From: Zoopage sp. CT-All | Lineage: Eukaryota > Zoopagomycota > Zoopagomycetes > Zoopagales > Zoopagaceae | Assembly (NCBI GenBank): GCA_004114245.1 | Contig: QZWS01000107.1 | Coordinates: forward strand, 1-26,148 | Length of the DNA stretch: 26,148 bases | Reading direction: 5' to 3' | Part shown: positions 1 to 10,965 of the stretch, piece by piece | Position numbering within the stretch: position 1 is the stretch's first letter | How the letters are laid out: the number at the start of each line of letters is the position of its first letter | The notes under the pieces: model-generated | Told to the model about the DNA's origin: nothing | Database searches by the model: none | Seen by the model: only the letters and a program-made list of their open reading frames with translations | Program-made: the position numbers and the translations under genes

Positions 1-1440
1 AAAGTCGGCAGATTCCTGCAGAATCAGTCAAGGACTGGCGAGGCAATGGAGAAACCAACGATGCGAATGCGAAGACTCGGGTCCTCGGAAGGAGGCGAGG
101 CAATAAGCTTGGGGGTTGCCTCGTGCTGCGAGAGAAAGGAGTCGAAACGATCGTAAGAAATCGGCGACGAGAGAAACGATTTGAGGGCGATGGGCAGCAT
201 AATTAGTGGAAATCTATGCAGCATCGATGTCAATATGCCAATAAAATGAATCTTACCGCAGTGTGTTAAAAAGGGATAGCAAGGTGAATACAGAAGTGGC
301 TTTCATATTCTTATCTCCTGACATCGCATGGCTTGCGCCCAAACAGGCGGCTGTAACAATAACTGGAGTACAGAATACGATGGTGTAGGACCATATTTTG
401 ACGATGAGCGTATTGCGAATATACTTCATCTCCTGTTTTCGAATAGCAGTGTTCCGGTCACGGAAGTAAACCTCCCACGCAAAAAATTTGATTAGCTTCA
501 TGGCGGTGAGTATCTCAGACATGCGATGAACACGCTCGTAGGTATACATTGACGCTTTTGAGGAGTAGCGCGAGGCGAGCTGTCCTAATTTGTACTGTAC
601 AGGAAGTAAGATGATAATTATGATTAGGGCAGGAAGAGCAGCTAGCTTCAGCTCCAAAAATGCCAGGCCAACCACAACTAGATGCATGCATGAATTCGAA
701 ATGAAACCCTTAATTATGGCAGTCATACCCAGAACCTCGAGTGCTGAGCTCCACAAATGATGTCGATGCACAGTGGCATCAGCAATGCGATTGCAATCGT
801 CCGCAAGCAAGTTCACGACGTCGGCAATGGAGGTTTGGACCGAAGCCAGTCGCATTGCCTTGCGATATGCCATGACCATGAGTGCGGAGCGCACCTGCAC
901 GCCAATCTTCGTGCGCTGAATATGGGTGATCTGTAGTGTGACGCTGGCAACCAGTGCACTGGCAAAAATAGCTGCAGCGTATATGTGAGAAAGTGTCACA
1001 TTCTTTGGCATAGTTCCGTTGAGTTCGGCGGCACTGGGGAAGCTGAGGATGAACTGGCTGAGGAGGAAGTATGCCCCGAGATAGGTGAAGGCAATGGTTA
1101 GCCAGCGCCAGATACCGATGACAGCATATCGGCGAGCAAACACCGAATCAATTACCCGTCTCGTAGATGGCGATGCGGTGGAGCCGTCGAACTCACGACG
1201 AACAAGCCCATCAACAAAGTCGGCATAGGCGCGAGCAGACAGATCGTCGGCGAGATCCATATTATCGGCGTTGAGATTGTATTTGCGACTAAAGGTGATG
1301 ATGCGGAAAACGCGCAACATCAAGGCACGCGTCAGAATCGAGCCGCCGCCTACTTGGACGGACGGAGGGGGCCTTTGGACAGAGGAGGATAAGGTCATGA
1401 TGGCGGGAGGTGTTGGGCTGGGAAGTAGTTCCAGGTTCAT
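1..1440 (-). CDS. ABC transporter, ABCC (MRP/CFTR-like) subfamily, N-terminal part (partial)
   Basis: An ATP-driven membrane exporter of the MRP class. The window holds the N-terminal cytoplasmic stretch and most of the first transmembrane domain; the gene runs off the left edge before nucleotide-binding domain 1. Diagnostic ABCC stretches are VRSALMVMAYRKAMRL, NLLADDCNRIAD and RVHRMSEILTAMKLIKFFAW, then FPLIMLP after the first intron. Hydrophobic helices lie near residues 110-135, 150-175, 250-290 and 355-385. Two introns are inferred: 214-256 (GTAAGA...TAG, 43 nt) joins NTL-R to FPLIMLP, and 16-59 (GTTGGT...CAG, 44 nt, branch CTTGAC) joins SLRIRI to ESADF, the usual lead-in to NBD1. The start is the ATG at 1438-1440; a second in-frame ATG at 1396-1398 is also possible. 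A perfect GTAAGTGAG donor with its first base at 1503 may mark a leader exon, but I could not splice one in frame. Only 202 bp separate it from GatB upstream on the same strand. Confidence 0.93.
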
Positions 1441-1642
1441 GCATCACCGTAAACTTTCCGCTTTTCTTAGAATACCCTGCTCCACGACCCCACACTCACT
1501 TACCTTTGCTGGCGCTTGTATTTGCCGTATATGTGCTGACTGAAGGCTGCTTGAGTCCAAGGTGTGAGGAAGGCAGAACGGAGGAGATCGGGCCATCCAT
1601 ACAGGTCCTTATTATCATCCACAATCTCTATTCACAGACTTT

Positions 1643-3451
1643 CTATCTCGATTCCAGCAATTGCTGAAGACAAGCACGGACTTCTTTTGCCTCGTATCCT
1701 CTGTCTTTGTGCATTACTTCCCCAAGAAGCCTATTTAAAACGTTCTTATTCGCTTGGTATTGAGCAGCCTACACAAATGAGCATATAGACAAGCTGATGG
1801 TGCTCGCATACTAGAGAAGGGTGGCATTGTATGACCTCAAAACAAACAGTGTTGAGTGAAGCAGGCGAATTAATGGATGGACTGCTGGAAGGCGAAGAAA
1901 GCAGACCAATCACCGATTTGCCCTGCAACAATAAGGCAAAATGCTGTCTTGCCATTGATTCTAACAACGTCAGGGCAACAAATGGGATGAAGGGGCCACT
2001 TGTAATTGCTGTGGATTCCACAGCTCGTACAACGCTCGCAAACTCGTGAACATCAACACTATCGAGTGACTTGCTGCCAACTTTGGCAAGCGCTCCATAC
2101 AGTTCTCCCGTTACCCTAAAATATTCAGTGAACCAACTTGCAGGCTGAAAGGTACCATTTGTAAGCCAGGGAAACAGTTAGCGCACTCGACGCCTAGGTA
2201 ATAACGCTCCGGAAGAGTGCCTCGAATAAACGATATCTTACCGTTTGGAAGAAATGCACCGCGCCGGGAACCTTCCTCAGCACTCGCACTTGGTCGACGC
2301 TCAAACCATATTCTGCCTGAAGATCGTCCAGTTCCGTATCTTTCATGGCCTTCTTAACCTCTTCTTGTGCCTGTCTGATCATGGTCTAACGCAAACATCA
2401 GTCGGATTTCATTTGGCGAACCGGAAAGCGCACCTCGGAGATGACAATATCGGGGATATTTGCATCCACCATATACCTGGTGAATAGTCAAGTATAGGCA
2501 AATGCCAGAACTACGGCCCACCGATACTCTGCGCCCCCGCCTTTAACTCGCAGTGGAAACGTGCACTTTTCTGTCGCATCATACATTCTCGTTTCGTTAT
2601 CCACAGCGCCGCTCATCTCCATCAGTCTCTCAATCTCATACTCTAGGCAATTGTAACTAGTGGTAAAGTCCTATCTTGCTCACGAATAGCATCATGAAGA
2701 TGTCCAGGAGCATTGACATTCTTTACTTCGACTCGGGCAGATCGCTGGTCTACGCTCACGTTCGCATCGCATCGTATATCACCTGCTTCGAATCGCCCAG
2801 TACATACACCCAGCGTGACGAGCGTCTTACGGAGCTTCCGCATCGCATACTCTGCCTGCTGGGCAGTGGTGATATCGGGGTGGAGAACGATTTCGAGCAA
2901 GGGCATGCCGGCACGATTGAGATCCAGCAATGACATTTTATCGCTGACCGTATCGGTCCTGGCTGTGTCCTGTTCAAGCTGAAACCGATCTATCCGCGCT
3001 GCAGGCATATCGGGGGCGTCGCTGAGGTCCATAGACCCGCCCAAGCCGATCGGGAGGAATTTTTGCGTGATTTGGTATCCGAGCGGCATGTCTGGATAAA
3101 AGTAATGCTTCCGGTCGAATCGAGACTTCAGCTGGACGACGCCGTTGAATGCGAGAATTGTCTTGATTGCCATCGACACACATTGTCGATTTAGCAGCGG
3201 AAGTGTGCCGGGGAAGGCAGCGTCGAATGGAACAACGCTTGCGTTTACTGCGCCGCCATACTCAGATGCAGCTCCTGGTTGTCTTAACATACAATAGAGC
3301 AAGCGAATTCATTCCTACGGGAGAAGAGTTTGGAAGCGGAAGCCAGGCGGACATGGAACTCGAGGCCGATGCGAACAGGCATGCAGGTCACCTGACCAGC
3401 CGTCATGACGCAGCCATCCCGTTTCCTGCGCGACTCCCACATCAAGTTCAT
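1643..3451 (-). CDS. GATB: Mitochondrial glutamyl-tRNA(Gln) amidotransferase subunit B
   Basis: GatB helps convert mischarged Glu-tRNA(Gln) to Gln-tRNA(Gln), normally in the GatCAB/GatFAB complex of mitochondria. Visible family motifs in order: IGLEFHV, PGTLPLLN, FDRKHYFYPDMPLGYQITQ, NRAGMPLLEIV, RCDANVSV, VEVKN, then the C-terminal YqeY-like helices. Introns inferred: 3275-3318, 2643-2683, 2477-2521, 2386-2433, one ending at 2194 or 2145 (from 2241), and 1769-1811. All junctions keep frame and restore motifs such as AEYRYMVDANIPDIVISE. If 2194-2241 is removed, a further 31-nt intron (2145-2175) is needed; otherwise one 97-nt intron fits. The product is 496-502 aa. The start is uncertain. ATG 3451 gives an RRKR-containing extension suited to mitochondrial import and overlaps BET2 coding sequence; ATG 3406 lies inside the palindrome shared with the BET2 start. 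Confidence 0.93.
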
Positions 3452-4453
3452 TGCGAACCTGGACAAGGTTATTGATTAAATGCCTCGGCCCAGCCCCAAC
3501 ATTCGCTCCACATTTATAGAACACGTCCGATTTGGGGTACTACATCTCCGAACCCCTGCGCGTGTCCGGGATCTATTGGGGCGTCGTCGCCCTCGCCCTC
3601 CTGCGCGCCCCGCCGGATACACTCCCACGGGAAGATGTCATTAGATGCGTAGTGGAGTGCCAGAATGCAGACGGCGGGTTCGGCGGTTTTGTGGGTCATG
3701 ATTCGCATGCGTTGTACACGCTTTCGGCCATCCAGATTCTGTGCGTGTATGATGCGCTCGATGCCATCAATGTTCCTGCGGCGGCCAATTGTATGTTATG
3801 CGAGTGCTTTGCATCCTAATTGACTCGATTTCACAGTTCTAGCTGCCCTGCAACGCCCAGATGGATCGTTCACGGGCGATGGCTACGAAGAAGTTGATAC
3901 GCGATTTTCCTACACCGTCATCACTGCTCTCCTGCTTCTATCGCGCATGCACCTCGTCGACACTGCCGCTGCAGTAGCCTATATAGTGGCATGCCAGAAC
4001 AGAGACGGAGGCTTTGGCCGTGTTCCCGGCGCAGAATCACACGCCGGACAGGTCTTTTGCTGTGTCGGAGCACTGGCCGCGCTCGGCTCCCTCAATGCCG
4101 TCCCAAACACTCGGTCACTTGCCATCTGGCTTTCCGATCGACAATTGCCAACCGGTGGATTAAACGGCCGACCGGAGAAGAAGGAGGATGTGTGCTACTC
4201 GTGGTGGGTGCTCGCCTCCCTCTGCATGATTGGGAAGCAATCGTGGATCGATGGCGAAAGGCTGCGCGAGTTCATCCTTTCGTGCCAGGACGAGGAAACA
4301 GGCGGGATTGCGGATCGCAGAGGCGACTATCCAGACGTATACCATACGTTATTCGGCATCGCAGGATTGAGCATGCTGGGATACGAGAAACTCGGCGCTG
4401 TAAATGCTGTGTACTGTCTGCCGCAGGATGTAGTAGATAGAATGCGGCTTTGA
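3405..4453 (+). CDS. BET2: Rab geranylgeranyltransferase (type II) beta subunit
   Basis: Catalytic beta subunit of RabGGTase, which puts geranylgeranyl groups on the C-terminal cysteines of Rab GTPases delivered by Rab escort protein; cytosolic. The ~316-aa product carries the prenyltransferase repeats ([52 protein letters not shown]). The expected zinc ligands are present: Asp229 and Cys231 in EDVCYSWW, and His281 in [21 protein letters not shown] and [10 protein letters not shown] match animal and yeast homologues. Three exons: introns 3468-3519 (GTTATT...TAG, 52 nt) and 3791-3836 (GTATGT...CAG, 46 nt). Exon 1 ([21 protein letters not shown]) matches the yeast N-terminus, and its ATG shares a palindrome with a possible GatB start. 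It ends 27 bp from the convergent REP gene, whose product is its partner. Confidence 0.97.
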
Positions 4454-4480
4454 AATAGAGTGTGGGTATATTGTACAGGG

Positions 4481-5929
4481 CTAGTCGTCATCGTCGTCAC
4501 CTTGGTCGTTGGGTGGTCGGGGAGGGAAGAGCGGCGTGCTAGGTGGCGCTATTCCTTCAAACACCTTGGCGGCCGCATCAACACATTCCTCGACTTGCAA
4601 CACCCCGGTAAAGTCTTGCATCACCGTGGCGTTGTCGTGGGAACGGACGTCGAGGTGGAGGAGGGGTATCGTAGAGTCCCGGTACGACATGATCTTGACG
4701 ACTTGTGCGTTCTGAGCACCGGGGATGGTGGAAATGATCTTTTCAACCATGGCACGAAAATCCTCTGGTAAACTCGCTTGAGAGGCTGCTGATATGGAGC
4801 ACTCTACGACCAGGGCCCATCCATCGGGGGCATGCCGCGTTCCACTCCCAAGTACCATGCACACTCTCGGCTCATTGCTCTCCTCGGCTCCAGGCGGCGG
4901 AAAAACATACAATAAAGGGTTGAGCTCGTCAAAGACTGCGTCATCATTCAATGCCAGTTTGACAAGGGCAAATAAGGTTGTCGATGAGCACGCTGTCTGG
5001 GTATATGCAGTCGAGGTAATAACCCGCTTGACACGCGTGGGGGCCGCTGTCGTTTGCTTGTCCGACTGATCTTCATCGTCCATAGTGAATCTGAAGGGAT
5101 ACTCTGAACCGGCTGGATCTTTCTCTAGCCGCGCCTTGGGTTGCCGCAGGACATATACACCGCCATACACAGCACACACTCTGGCATAAGCCTGAGCAAA
5201 TTCACCGCACCCGTAGACGGGGTACAAGTATGGTGAACGGCCAAATTTGCCCAGCGATCGAGCGAATTGAACACATGCGCCCCAGCCATCAACAGCTGCG
5301 GCGGTTTCGTTCAACAACAGTCCGTAGGTGACGAGATCCACAAGAAAGGAATCCAGCTTGTACTCTGTCTGAAGCATTCCTCGGAAGGTGGAGGCGGTAA
5401 ATGCGGTCCGCTTGGAATCGTTGGCCACAGCGGTGAGGAATCGCATCAACACGCGTTTCTGCAGCAGCGAGAGGCGTGCCGAGGCAAAGATGTCCTCCTT
5501 GGAGAGCGGCAGCGGCACAAGCGCATCACCGCACCATACCAGCGTGCGTTCTACCAGCTTGAACTCGACACTGCGGTGTGCGGTCGAATGAATGAGCGTG
5601 TCGACATAGAGGCCGTCGGCTGGGACAAGCATCGGGTGGAGATCGATAAATACGCGCCGGTCAAAGCCGCGCAGCAGATCATCCGCGGCGACACAGGCAA
5701 ACAATTCCTCGGCACACATGTCCGCCAGGCAGAGCGTAGCGTTGACGCCACCGTAACTCGCTGTTGGATCGATCTGCAACACGCTCGCCCCGTTACGCGC
5801 CAGGGCCCTTCACTTGTTCCCAGAATGCACGCAATTATGGCATGGGGCTTACGCGGCGGCAATGGTTTGCGCGATGGCAGTGCCAACCACAAGCACGTCG
5901 TATTCCGCAGCGAGCATCGAGTCCGTCAT
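4481..5929 (-). CDS. MRS6: Rab escort protein (REP; RabGGTase component A)
   Basis: REP binds newly made Rab proteins and presents them to RabGGTase, then carries them to membranes. The 467-aa product belongs to the GDI/REP flavoprotein-fold family. The N-terminal motif YDVLVVGTAIAQTIAAAALARNG and VLQIDPTASYGG match REP. REP rather than GDI is favoured by the VEFKLVERT...LSKEDIFASARLSLLQKRVLMRFL block, by CAVYGGVYVLR (GDI has LSAIYGG) and by the proline-rich TPLFPPRPPND tail ending in a run of Asp. One intron, 5808-5852 (GTAAGC...GAAG, 45 nt), joins exon 1 in frame. The start is the ATG at 5927-5929. It is shorter than yeast Mrs6 or human REP1 (603 and about 650 aa). Tail to tail with BET2 and head to head with cyclin H. 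Confidence 0.94.
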
Positions 5930-5961
5930 TGTTGCTTTCTGTCACGTGAGCACATCTGTTG
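5930..5961. promoter_or_regulatory. 32-bp bidirectional spacer with centred TCACGTGA palindrome
   Basis: This is the whole space between the REP start codon and the cyclin H start codon. The palindrome TCACGTGA lies at 5942-5949, with exactly 12 bp on each side to the two ATGs. CACGTG is the core site of bHLH factors such as Cbf1; regulation is inferred, not shown. The spacer is so short that the transcripts' 5' ends may overlap. Confidence 0.5.
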
Positions 5962-6798
5962 ATGACGGACGCAACGACCCGTGAGCATTTTGAGCAGTCA
6001 ACGCATTTCCAGCGATGGATGCTGGCCCCCACGCAGCTGGAGGAGAAGCGCAGTGCGGTGTGGACTAGCGACGGGGCGGAGGCGGTAGAGGTGGCGCGAC
6101 GGGTAGCGGATGTAGCCACCGCGTGCACTCTCGACCGCCCAACGCGCGTGAATACGCCGTCTTTGCTTGATGAGTTAGTAACGCCATGCCTAGTACACAG
6201 CGATAGCATATGTGAAGCGATTTTGCGTGGTCCAGTCGCCCCCGCCCGCGGACGATGTTGACGTGTTGAGGTGCGCCTTCCCCTTCCCAATCCTCGAGCA
6301 GCCACGTTGTCTAGCGTGGCGTCCGTATATCTCGCGCTCAAGTCCCACAACGCGTTCACGCCTATTGCCACACTCCTCAGACAACTGTCCAGATCCCCGG
6401 CTGCCCAGGATGCTGCCAATGCATTCGCTTCCATGCCCCCGGAACGTGTCGTTAGTCTCGAATTCAGCCTGGCAAAGGCGCTGAGCTTTGACTTTAAAGT
6501 ACACGATCCGTATCTGCCGCTCTACGGCCTCGTGGTCTCCAACCCAAGCCAACTTTCTGCCGACATTGCCAATTCTGCCTACGACCTCGCAGCGACCATC
6601 ATAGATGACGTATCCATCACAACTGACCTCCTCTTTCTCGCCTATCCCGCCCAGATCGCGTATGCGGCCATGCGTGTTGCATGTAAGCGTCTTAACCTTG
6701 GCTCCATGTCCGACTCGCTCACCCCCCTGGCATCGCAAGGAATTGTCGCAATAGAGTCTGTCATCGTACAGCACTTAGGCCTCAGCATGGCAAGCTGA
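5962..6798 (+). CDS. Cyclin H-like subunit of CAK/TFIIH
   Basis: Cyclin H activates CDK7/Kin28 within the CDK-activating kinase and TFIIH; nuclear. The spliced product is 248 aa, shorter than the 323-aa human protein. It begins with THFQRWMLAPTQLEEKR, which parallels the QKRHWTFSSEEQLARLR start of cyclin H. The first cyclin fold contains YTAIAYVKRFC (compare GTACMYFKRFY) and NPRAATLSSVASVYLALK. The second has LEFSLAKALSFDFKVHDPYLPLYGL and LLFLAYPAQIAYAAMRVA, close to the human VHNPYRPFEGFL and TPSQIALTAI regions. Introns are 6148-6193 (46 nt) and 6227-6270 (44 nt, branch GTTGAC), leaving a 33-nt middle exon, 6194-6226. Without these introns the frame hits a TGA at 6259. The start is ATG 5962. 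Converges on the flippase gene with a 34-bp gap. Confidence 0.85.
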
Positions 6799-6832
6799 AA
6801 TGTCAATGCACATAGTATTACAAACACCACTC

Positions 6833-9800
6833 TCATCGAAGCTCCTTGACAATCGTCGCATCATCCGGATAGTAATTCCTCTGCAAGCTACATATCGTCA
6901 GTCGTCCGCTTCACGATATATCACTGACTTACTACTTGCTCACATAATCGGGCAGACAACATGCGACCGGGACCAAAATCACCACGAAATAGTAGCTTGG
7001 GGTGGCATGCGTTGCCACAAACACACCGTACTCGATCAGCCCCATCTTCTCCACCAGCCACATGGCGCCTACATACACCGCTACACTGCCAACCACAGCG
7101 GCCGACGTCAGCCACACCCAATTCCGGTTCATCAGACAAAATTTGGCCGTCACCGTCATCAACACAAGCGTGCTCGCGAAAAACGCCTGCACGCCCTGGT
7201 CGGACTCGTCCCGACCGCTCAGGACCACGGCCCCAAATATTATAACCGAGTGTATCAGTGCCGCTCCGAACCAGCTCACTTCCGTTCGCTTGCTCCAAAA
7301 TTTGCCCGCCCGCACCGCACGATAGAGCTGCGGGTACTGCGCAATGAGGCATTCATCCACATCCTTGTCAAAGCTTGCAGCCATGATCACTGGCACGCAC
7401 GTAAACACAACGTTCCACAGCGTCAGGAACACGTCAAAGTATGCCGCTTCCCCGGACCAAGCGTTCATGAATCCGTACCAGCACTGCACCGTAATCAGGG
7501 CGATCGACTTGTAAAACGAGTACAGGATCAAGCTCGACATGCGCAGCATCGAGTAACGGCCGTGGATTGACAGCAGATGTCGCAGCGCCCGAAATTCAAC
7601 AAACGAGTAGTCGCTTGCCCGAACCGCCTGGGCGCCTTCCACGCCCGCTATTCCCACGCCCACGTGTGCCTCTTGAATCATGCTGACATCGTTCGCCCCA
7701 TCCCCAATACTCAGCGTCACCTTGCGCAGGTGCTTTTTCACCAGCTGCACAACCAGCGCCTTTTGGAGCGGAGTCACCCGGCATGCAATCACCGAGCGGC
7801 AATTGATGCCAACATCGAGGAACTTTTTGCTGATGTCAGGCACAAGTAGGACATACACCAGCGAGGCTCCATCGACGACCAAGGCATTCTCGTCGCACTA
7901 AATAATCAGTGAGTAAACCCGACGAGCTTGGGCAAGTCTAACGTTGGTGCTGGACGCCACTTGCTTCAAAAAATCATCGAGGAGCTCGGAACATTCGGGC
8001 GCAGATTTCACGTTCAGTTTCATAATGTTCATGCTCGCGTGGATCAGGCTTGATGACATGCCAATCTTGATGGCCGTCTCCTGCTTATCGCCAGTGAGCA
8101 GCCATATTCGTATTCCACACTGGTTCACGTTAGAATGTGAGGCATCGCGTCATGGACATACCTGAAGCAAGTACTCGATCGTCTCGGGGACCTCATCCTG
8201 CAATCGATCCTCGATCGCCGAGCAGCCAAGCAAGCGCAAATCGACCTCGACCATTTCACACGCCTTGGTCACGCGTGCTTCGCGGTTTGACAGTGCTCGT
8301 TCGGCCTTGTAATACCGCTTGGCGAACTTGTCGTACTCTGCATACGGTATGCGTCGCCATGCCATCATCAGCGTGCGCAAACCATTCACCGCAAACGTAT
8401 TCAACGAGGTAGCAACCGAGTGTAGCTCAGAGCTGCTAGCGTCGTCGTCGTGCAGCCGCTGCGTAATAACGCTATCGGCTCCCTTGCAAAATAGGAAAAT
8501 TCCACCAGCGTTGCGCACAATTACTGACATGCGTTTGCGGTCAGAGTTAAAGTCAAGCACATGAAGCAGCTCAAATGTCTCTGTCTGGCCTGGAGCAGAA
8601 GATTAGCTGGGCTGCGACATGAGCAACACCTGCCTAGTATGGATATAGTAATGCTTTCCTTGGTACGATTTAGCAAGAGGACATCGTTTGCTCGCATCGC
8701 TTCAAGGAGTGCTGATTCGTCTGGAGACGGGGACTCGTAAGAGCCATCGACAGGGACAGCAATGTGGCATAGCGCAATACAGCGACAGAAGTTTTCAATC
8801 TTCTCTCGATCAATAACCATGGTCCTCTACATAGATGTTGTCATTCGCGTTGATGATGCTCAGATGAACCTTGATTGCGTGAAGCAAAACTCCGGGCTGT
8901 TCAACTTCATTGTACACGTGGCCAGTGATACACCACTTGGACAGTCGCATGAGGTTCTGCGTCAGGGTTCCCGTTTTGTCCTATGGATCGACTCGGTCAA
9001 TGCCAGGCACAAAGCCAATCAATGACTTGCCGAAAAAATGTACTCAATGCACCCAAGGTCCTCGTGGAGGTTTGTGTTGTGGACCTTCATGGCACGGCCA
9101 TCTGTAGCCTTCATTCTATCGTCCCAGACCATGAACTGAGCCTGGATCACTCGGACAATCTCCATTGACACAAAAACGGATATTGGGATGAGAAACGTGT
9201 AGAGAACGAAAAAGGTCATGAATGATCCGGAAATAACACGTGATGTAGCGAGGGTAGCGGATCCCAAGTACCAAGCGTTCGGCGAGGAGCGGTTCTGTTG
9301 CTCCGTCTGCATGGCATGTAAGCAATTTTCAGCCCCTGGAGCGCGACTTACCGACGAGACATACTCCATGGACAGGCTGAGTGCGAGGAGGATGGCATTG
9401 TAGGCAAAGATGAGCACAATCATCTTGTTCAGCTTTGATTCTAGCGTGCTAAACTTGAGGCCGGTTTCCTTGAGATTCCTAAAGAACCAATATGAAATCG
9501 GATCACAAATAAACGACTTGCTTGTAAATCTTGGTTTCCTTTCCGGCGTATAGAACGACGGCGTTCGCCCACTCCGTATTGCGCAGATACGTTCCTCGCA
9601 GGAGCAGGTTATCTAGTGTCAACGGAAGTACTTGGCGCTGCTGATTGACCGAGTCCAGGGTAGCAATGCCTTCAAAAACGTTCAAGCGCTCATTCGGCAG
9701 CTCGCACTCAATGCATCCGCTGAGATTCATAAAGTCCTAGATAAAACGTCGGAACAAGGGGAGGGGAGGAAGTAGCCCACTTCTGGGGTATGAAAAGATT

Positions 9801-10965
9801 GAGAGTATGAAATGGCGGCTCGACGCTTGAGGCTTGTCTCTCCATCAAGGTTCATGGTATCCACATAGCAAACGCCTTCGTCGAGGGAAGTGGAAAGGAC
9901 GACGACATCCGCGGGAAGGCGCTCGCCCTTTGATAAACGCAGTATGTCTCCGGGCATGATATCGCGAGAGAGGGTTGGTAAAAACTGACCACCACGGATG
10001 ACCTGGTGAATGGTGCTGTTCGCATCCTTGTCTTGCTTATATCGTTTCTAGAAGGCATTGGATTGATGGATAATTACTGCAGCATACATAATCTTCAAGT
10101 GCGTCCTTAATGGCGGTGATGAGAAGTACAATGCAGAGAGGGAGCACTTCGGTGACGGGATTAAGGGACGGTTCTGTGAGGACAAATATTGCTGCGAGAA
10201 GAAAGTACAGATTGTAGAATCGTCGAAACTATAAAGTGTGAGAAACCAGTATAAGAGCGAGGCATCAGAGCAAAGTGTCACCTGGTGGAAAAGATTGACA
10301 GGCACAAAGGTCCACAGGGTGTACTGCGGACTCTGTCAGCAAGGTTGACAGCAGAGGAGAGAACGCGCCTTGGTTGTCCGCACAAAGTTGCTTGGATACG
10401 TCCTTGCCTGGGTCAACAGCGAGTTTTCCTCGGTTCTATTCCATTCGATTTCATAAATCTCTTCGCGACGCCTGCCGTCCTCGCCAGACACATGCGAAGA
10501 AGTGTAAAACGTGGACAGCCTCGCCAAGCTCTGCTTTCGGCTCTGCGGGATGGAGCCAGCCGTACCGGGCCGCGACTGCTCATCAATAGAATACGACATG
10601 GAGCACTCGCGCATAATTGAACTGCGGCGCTCGGGCGGTATGGGAGGAGTGAGCGACGGCTGGATGGTAGAATCAAGGTCCAGCAGCGAGACATCGAGCT
10701 CGTCGGCAGCCGTCGACGCCGTCGTCTGCCGTGCCTGCATTTCGGTGCCATTGCCATCAGCATTGATGACAGCTTCGGAGAGACTGTCCATCTCCGTGTC
10801 GTCGGTCAGAATGGAGGTGTTTGTGAAAGAGAGCGCGCGGTGCTGCGACCAGTGCCGGCGCATCCCGGATGGCGCTGAAGCTGCGGCGCCGGGCGCAGCG
10901 TGAGACTGCTGCGCGAGGGCCAAGTCATCCAGGTGTATTCGTTGGACGTTTTCGTCATCGGACAT
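6833..10965 (-). CDS. P4-ATPase (aminophospholipid flippase)
   Basis: Type IV P-type ATPase that moves phospholipids to the cytosolic leaflet of plasma or Golgi/endosome membranes. The spliced product is 1,191 aa. In order: a ~200-aa Ser/Thr-rich cytosolic N-terminus; FVRTTKYTLWTFVP and FRRFYNLYF before M1-M2; DGET (residues 328-331); M4 with PISV; DKTGTLT (Asp556 phosphorylated); FNSDRKRMSVIV and CKGAD in the nucleotide domain; TGDKQET (808-814); GDGAND (923-928); then M5-M10. Introns: 6881-6943, 7898-7942, 8120-8161, 8590-8633, 8827-8869, 8981-9030, 9307-9351, 9479-9521, 9737-9780, 10048-10087, 10229-10281 and 10324-10368. Those at 8590, 8981, 9479 and 10324 are GC-AG. The last exon restores the conserved PDY-RNYYPDD tail. 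The start is ATG 10965. Subfamily not assigned; a beta (CDC50) subunit is not in the window. Confidence 0.96.

Noticed and set aside
1441-1642. Extra first exon for the ABC transporter using the GTAAGTGAG donor at 1503
   Set aside because: No acceptor joins it in frame to the transporter from an ATG. A stop codon lies just upstream of ATG 1440 in its own frame.
5267-5962. 231-codon plus-strand open frame
   Set aside because: It is antisense to REP coding sequence, with no recognisable domain and composition typical of a complement frame.
5835-6434. 199-codon minus-strand frame spanning REP exon 1 and cyclin H
   Set aside because: It runs across two genes supported by homology and lacks domain features.
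6800-7570. 256-codon plus-strand open frame
   Set aside because: It lies antisense to the best conserved flippase exon (GDGAND region), is His/Arg-rich and has no domain; it is a shadow frame.
9479-9521. 28-nt GT-AG intron instead of a GC-AG intron in the flippase
   Set aside because: The GC donor AA|GCAAGT gives a 43-nt intron and exactly the family spacing between TK and the following helix; the 28-nt option adds five extra residues.
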